Source of the DNA: Candidatus Alloscillospira gallinarum | GTDB taxonomy: Bacteria > Bacillota > Clostridia > Oscillospirales > Oscillospiraceae | NCBI GenBank assembly: GCA_904420055.1 | Contig: CAJFTV010000003.1 | Location: 1 to 15,425, forward strand | DNA: 15,425 bases | Direction: 5' to 3' | In this document: piece by piece, positions 13,604 through 15,425 of the stretch | How the letters are laid out: each line of letters opens with the position of its first letter | How positions within the stretch are numbered: the stretch's first letter is position 1 | The notes under the pieces: model-generated | What the model was told of the DNA's origin: nothing | Database searches by the model: none | Seen by the model: only the letters and a program-made list of their open reading frames with translations | Translations under genes and position numbers: made by a program

Positions 13604-14647
13604 ATGGATTATATTTATAAGAATTTGAAAAAGATAAGTGTGGGATTTGTTGCGTTTCCATGTCAATGTTCCTGCAGGCACTGTAAAGGTCGCGGTGGCG
13701 GAGGAGCAGGTGAAAAGCTTTCATTGCAGAAAGATATTGTTCCGTATCCCGTTGCAAAAGACGTTGTTATGAGAATCTGGGACTGGAAGCGGGAGAACAA
13801 CTACAAGAACATGATGATAACCTTTGGAGCTGCAGACTGCGAGGACTTTGAAGGCAATTTTGATATGATGCATCTTGTAGGGAATCTCTATGCCAGATAT
13901 GGAGGTTCTTTCAATGGAATTCGCATGCGCACTGCAAAGGAACTGGACCAATTTTTTAAAAAGGTAAGTGAATCGGGATATAAGACATGCTATACTACTT
14001 TTTTTGGTACGAGAGAATTCCACGATTGGTTTGCGGGGCGTCAGGGCGATTATGATTTAATGATTAATGCAGTGAAAGCAATCTCAAAATACCACATGCA
14101 GAACGTGCATGTATTATTTGTGTCTAGAAGTACCCTGCCGTATCTTGACGAGATTACTGCTGTACTTGAAGCTATACCCGGCGAGAAGCAACTGACGTAC
14201 AGGCCAATATTAAATAAAAGTGATGTATTGACCGAGGAATCAGAGAGACTGCATAAAGATGAGTTTTACGCGCTTCCGGAAAAATACAGAAACTTGGATA
14301 TGTACCGAATGAAGACAAGGGCGGAGTGGCTGGAGCATATAAGGTCTCCCAAGTTTAAAGAGAATACAAAAAATTACCACCTGCTGAGTGTGAGCTTGAA
14401 TGTGGGGAACATGGACTTGGACAAATTTTACTCCACGCCTGTGAATGTGTATATGGACAAGCTTATTGAGGAGGAGTTGATGCGCCGTATGCGGACGCCC
14501 ACAATGCCGGAACTGGCGGAGATGTACGGGCACAGAAACCTTGACAGCGACCTTATGTACGACTTATTTGACATACATATGGAGTGGAAATATTATTACC
14601 GTCAGGATAATCCAGGTGTTGACCTGTTTTACGGTCAGATGTGGTAA
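13604..14647 (+). CDS. Radical SAM superfamily protein of unknown function
   Basis: A 347-residue soluble protein. The N-terminal FPCQCSCRHCKG holds C20-x3-C24-x2-C27, the 4Fe-4S site that cleaves S-adenosylmethionine, plus an extra C22 within the motif. A glycine-rich stretch (RGGGGAGEK, 30-38) follows. The middle has MITFGAADCEDFE (around 82-94, where this fold binds the methionine amino group) and a TTFFGTREFHDWFAGRQGDYDLMINAVKAI stretch resembling those of radical SAM peptide- or heme-modifying enzymes. No SPASM cysteine cluster is seen; the C-terminal 100 residues are charged and helical, ending in LFYGQMW. The ATG has GAGG with a 6-base spacer, 31 bases after the permease stop, so it is probably the last operon gene. 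Its base composition looks more AT-rich than the transporter genes. Substrate unknown. Confidence 0.8.
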   Translation: MDYIYKNLKKISVGFVAFPCQCSCRHCKGRGGGGAGEKLSLQKDIVPYPVAKDVVMRIWDWKRENNYKNMMITFGAADCEDFEGNFDMMHLVGNLYARYGGSFNGIRMRTAKELDQFFKKVSESGYKTCYTTFFGTREFHDWFAGRQGDYDLMINAVKAISKYHMQNVHVLFVSRSTLPYLDEITAVLEAIPGEKQLTYRPILNKSDVLTEESERLHKDEFYALPEKYRNLDMYRMKTRAEWLEHIRSPKFKENTKNYHLLSVSLNVGNMDLDKFYSTPVNVYMDKLIEEELMRRMRTPTMPELAEMYGHRNLDSDLMYDLFDIHMEWKYYYRQDNPGVDLFYGQMW

Positions 14648-14754
14648 AGTAACATAACAAAGACAAAAATGCCGAAGTTGAGATACGTTGTTTTCCCAGT
14701 AGCTAGCGAAAAATGTGTGCGCTGTGTACATAATGCAATTTTAGTGGGTTACCA

Positions 14755-14847
14755 CAGGTATGACGGAATTAGAGAATGCACTTGGAGGAAGAGCTTCCCT
14801 CTAAGTGTACAATATATACATATTAGTGCTCTAATTTTCTATACCTG
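14755..14847. repeat. Inverted-repeat element with internal hairpin
   Basis: CAGGTAT (14755-14761) and ATACCTG (14841-14847) are perfect terminal inverted repeats. Inside them AATTAGAG (14767-14774) matches CTCTAATT (14829-14836). The centre carries a separate hairpin of about 13 bp, 14779-14791 with 14794-14807 (one bulged C). The whole could fold into one branched structure of 93 bases. No T tract follows either arm and I see no clear target-site duplication. The rest of the 283-base gap 14648-14930 holds the promoter of the next gene and no supported coding region. Confidence 0.5.
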
Positions 14848-14862
14848 ATTATCTATTATTGT

Positions 14863-14870
14863 GGTATAAT
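14863..14870 (+). promoter_or_regulatory. Extended -10 promoter of the last gene
   Basis: GGTATAAT with T at 14862 gives TGGTATAAT, a perfect extended -10 (TATAAT 14865-14870). The usual -35 position (14842-14847) falls inside the right arm of the inverted repeat and is poor (TACCTG). Transcription would begin near 14877, about 54 bases before the ATG. Confidence 0.55.
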
Positions 14871-14930
14871 ATACACAACATACATAATACCTCTTGATTT
14901 AAATTACTTAAATTACAAGGAGGACGCCAT

Positions 14931-15425
14931 ATGAAAAAGCAGCTTGCGGTGAAAGTTATGCTCCGGTCAAAACTGAAAACGCTTGTTACATTCCTGCTCA
15001 TTGCGGCGGTGACTTTTGCCCTTTTCTCCCAAGTCTCCGAATTCGCAGTCACAAAGCGGGAGTTTGAGAAGGCAAAGGAGTTGTATTTCGGCAGCGGCAC
15101 TATCGAATCGGAACCTTTACATGTGTATGGCAGAGCCCCCCTTGCCCCAATGTATATTATGTCTGATGAGAGGTATCAATGGCACGGGCTTGAAAGCATA
15201 GATGAAATTACAACAAGTAGAGAGGTATTGTTAGAAAATTTTGATGCAATTTTAAAAAGTACAGATTACTCCATACTGGCCGCCATAGCCGCGGCTGATT
15301 ACGGTATAAGCCGGGACGACATACGGTACGCGCCTTTAACGGGAGAGCAGATCGAGGAGATACAGAAGCTTCCCAATATAGACAGCACAGACATACGCTA
15401 CATGACCCCCGGAGTGTCGGACGAA
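14931..15425 (+). CDS. Membrane-anchored protein, possibly FtsX/MacB-like permease, N-terminal part (runs off window)
   Basis: The first 165 codons are present with no stop. The ATG has a strong AAGGAGG 7 bases upstream. A short basic N-terminus (MKKQLAVKVMLRSKLKT) leads into one hydrophobic helix (about 18-33, LVTFLLIAAVTFALFS). A predicted extracellular region follows, with EFAVTKREFEKAKELYFGSGTIESE and later DYSILAAIAAADYGISRDDIRYAPL. The pattern of a basic start containing L-R-S-K, one helix and then a large outside domain is what FtsX/MacB-type ABC permeases of Firmicutes look like at the front. The later helices that would prove it are outside the window, so this stays tentative. It has its own promoter and does not appear to belong to the radical SAM operon. 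Confidence 0.6.
   Translation, partial: MKKQLAVKVMLRSKLKTLVTFLLIAAVTFALFSQVSEFAVTKREFEKAKELYFGSGTIESEPLHVYGRAPLAPMYIMSDERYQWHGLESIDEITTSREVLLENFDAILKSTDYSILAAIAAADYGISRDDIRYAPLTGEQIEEIQKLPNIDSTDIRYMTPGVSDE

Noticed and set aside
14669..14848. 59-codon open frame after the radical SAM gene with C16xxC19, considered as a possible precursor peptide
   Set aside because: There is no Shine-Dalgarno sequence, it runs straight through the inverted-repeat element, and it has no leader/core peptide pattern. A frame of this length can occur by chance.
1..15425. Alternative genetic code with TGA read as tryptophan
   Set aside because: TGG is used for Trp throughout, and several genes here end properly in TGA (for example at 1350 and 9237).

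Overview
The window looks like a stretch of chromosome from an anaerobic Gram-positive bacterium of the class Clostridia, probably a gut-type lineage. Pointers are the strong AAGGAGG-type ribosome binding sites, GTG and TTG starts, lipoproteins with Clostridia-style signal peptides, an 8-cysteine ferredoxin, radical SAM proteins, CCA-encoding tRNAs, and frequent ATA (Ile) and AGG (Arg) codons. Genus cannot be fixed from sequence reading alone.

Left part (1-7268), mostly housekeeping: the tail of a YhcC-type (TIGR01212) radical SAM protein; a sugar-nucleotide-type nucleotidyltransferase with its own promoter; a minus-strand zinc-ribbon protein of unknown role; a minus-strand pair, hotdog thioesterase then DUF4349 lipoprotein; a type I L-asparaginase divergent from that pair; a MATE transporter convergent with the asparaginase across a shared bidirectional terminator; and a small TIGR04076 protein. 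Middle part (7300-7870): five tRNA genes (Gly-TCC, Arg-TCT, His-GTG, Gln-TTG, Lys-TTT) behind a near-consensus promoter and ended by a large hairpin.

Right part (8006-14647), the most interesting: a Crp/Fnr-family regulator points left, and divergent from it lies a long operon. The operon begins with a structured leader RNA that I read as a Moco-family riboswitch (molybdenum or tungsten cofactor). It has a perfect 11-nt tetraloop receptor (CCUAAG/UAUGG), a GAAA-capped hairpin, blocks that align by eye to the E. coli moaA leader as I remember it, and a terminator just before the first gene. Next come a 59-residue 2[4Fe-4S] ferredoxin (too short for many gene finders), a FecB/BtuF-type binding lipoprotein, a FecCD-type permease, its ATPase, a second FecCD-type permease, and an unusual radical SAM protein. 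The natural inference is a molybdate- or tungstate-related uptake and redox operon, repressed by the cofactor and perhaps controlled by the Crp/Fnr protein.

Two operon genes are broken by single lesions. The binding protein has one in-frame TGA, and the second permease has one extra G in a six-G run. Both remain otherwise intact, so this is recent decay, a switchable state, or sequence error. The window ends in the first 165 codons of a membrane-anchored protein. Upstream of it is a roughly 93-bp inverted-repeat element. No CRISPR array, transposase, phage gene or rRNA was seen.
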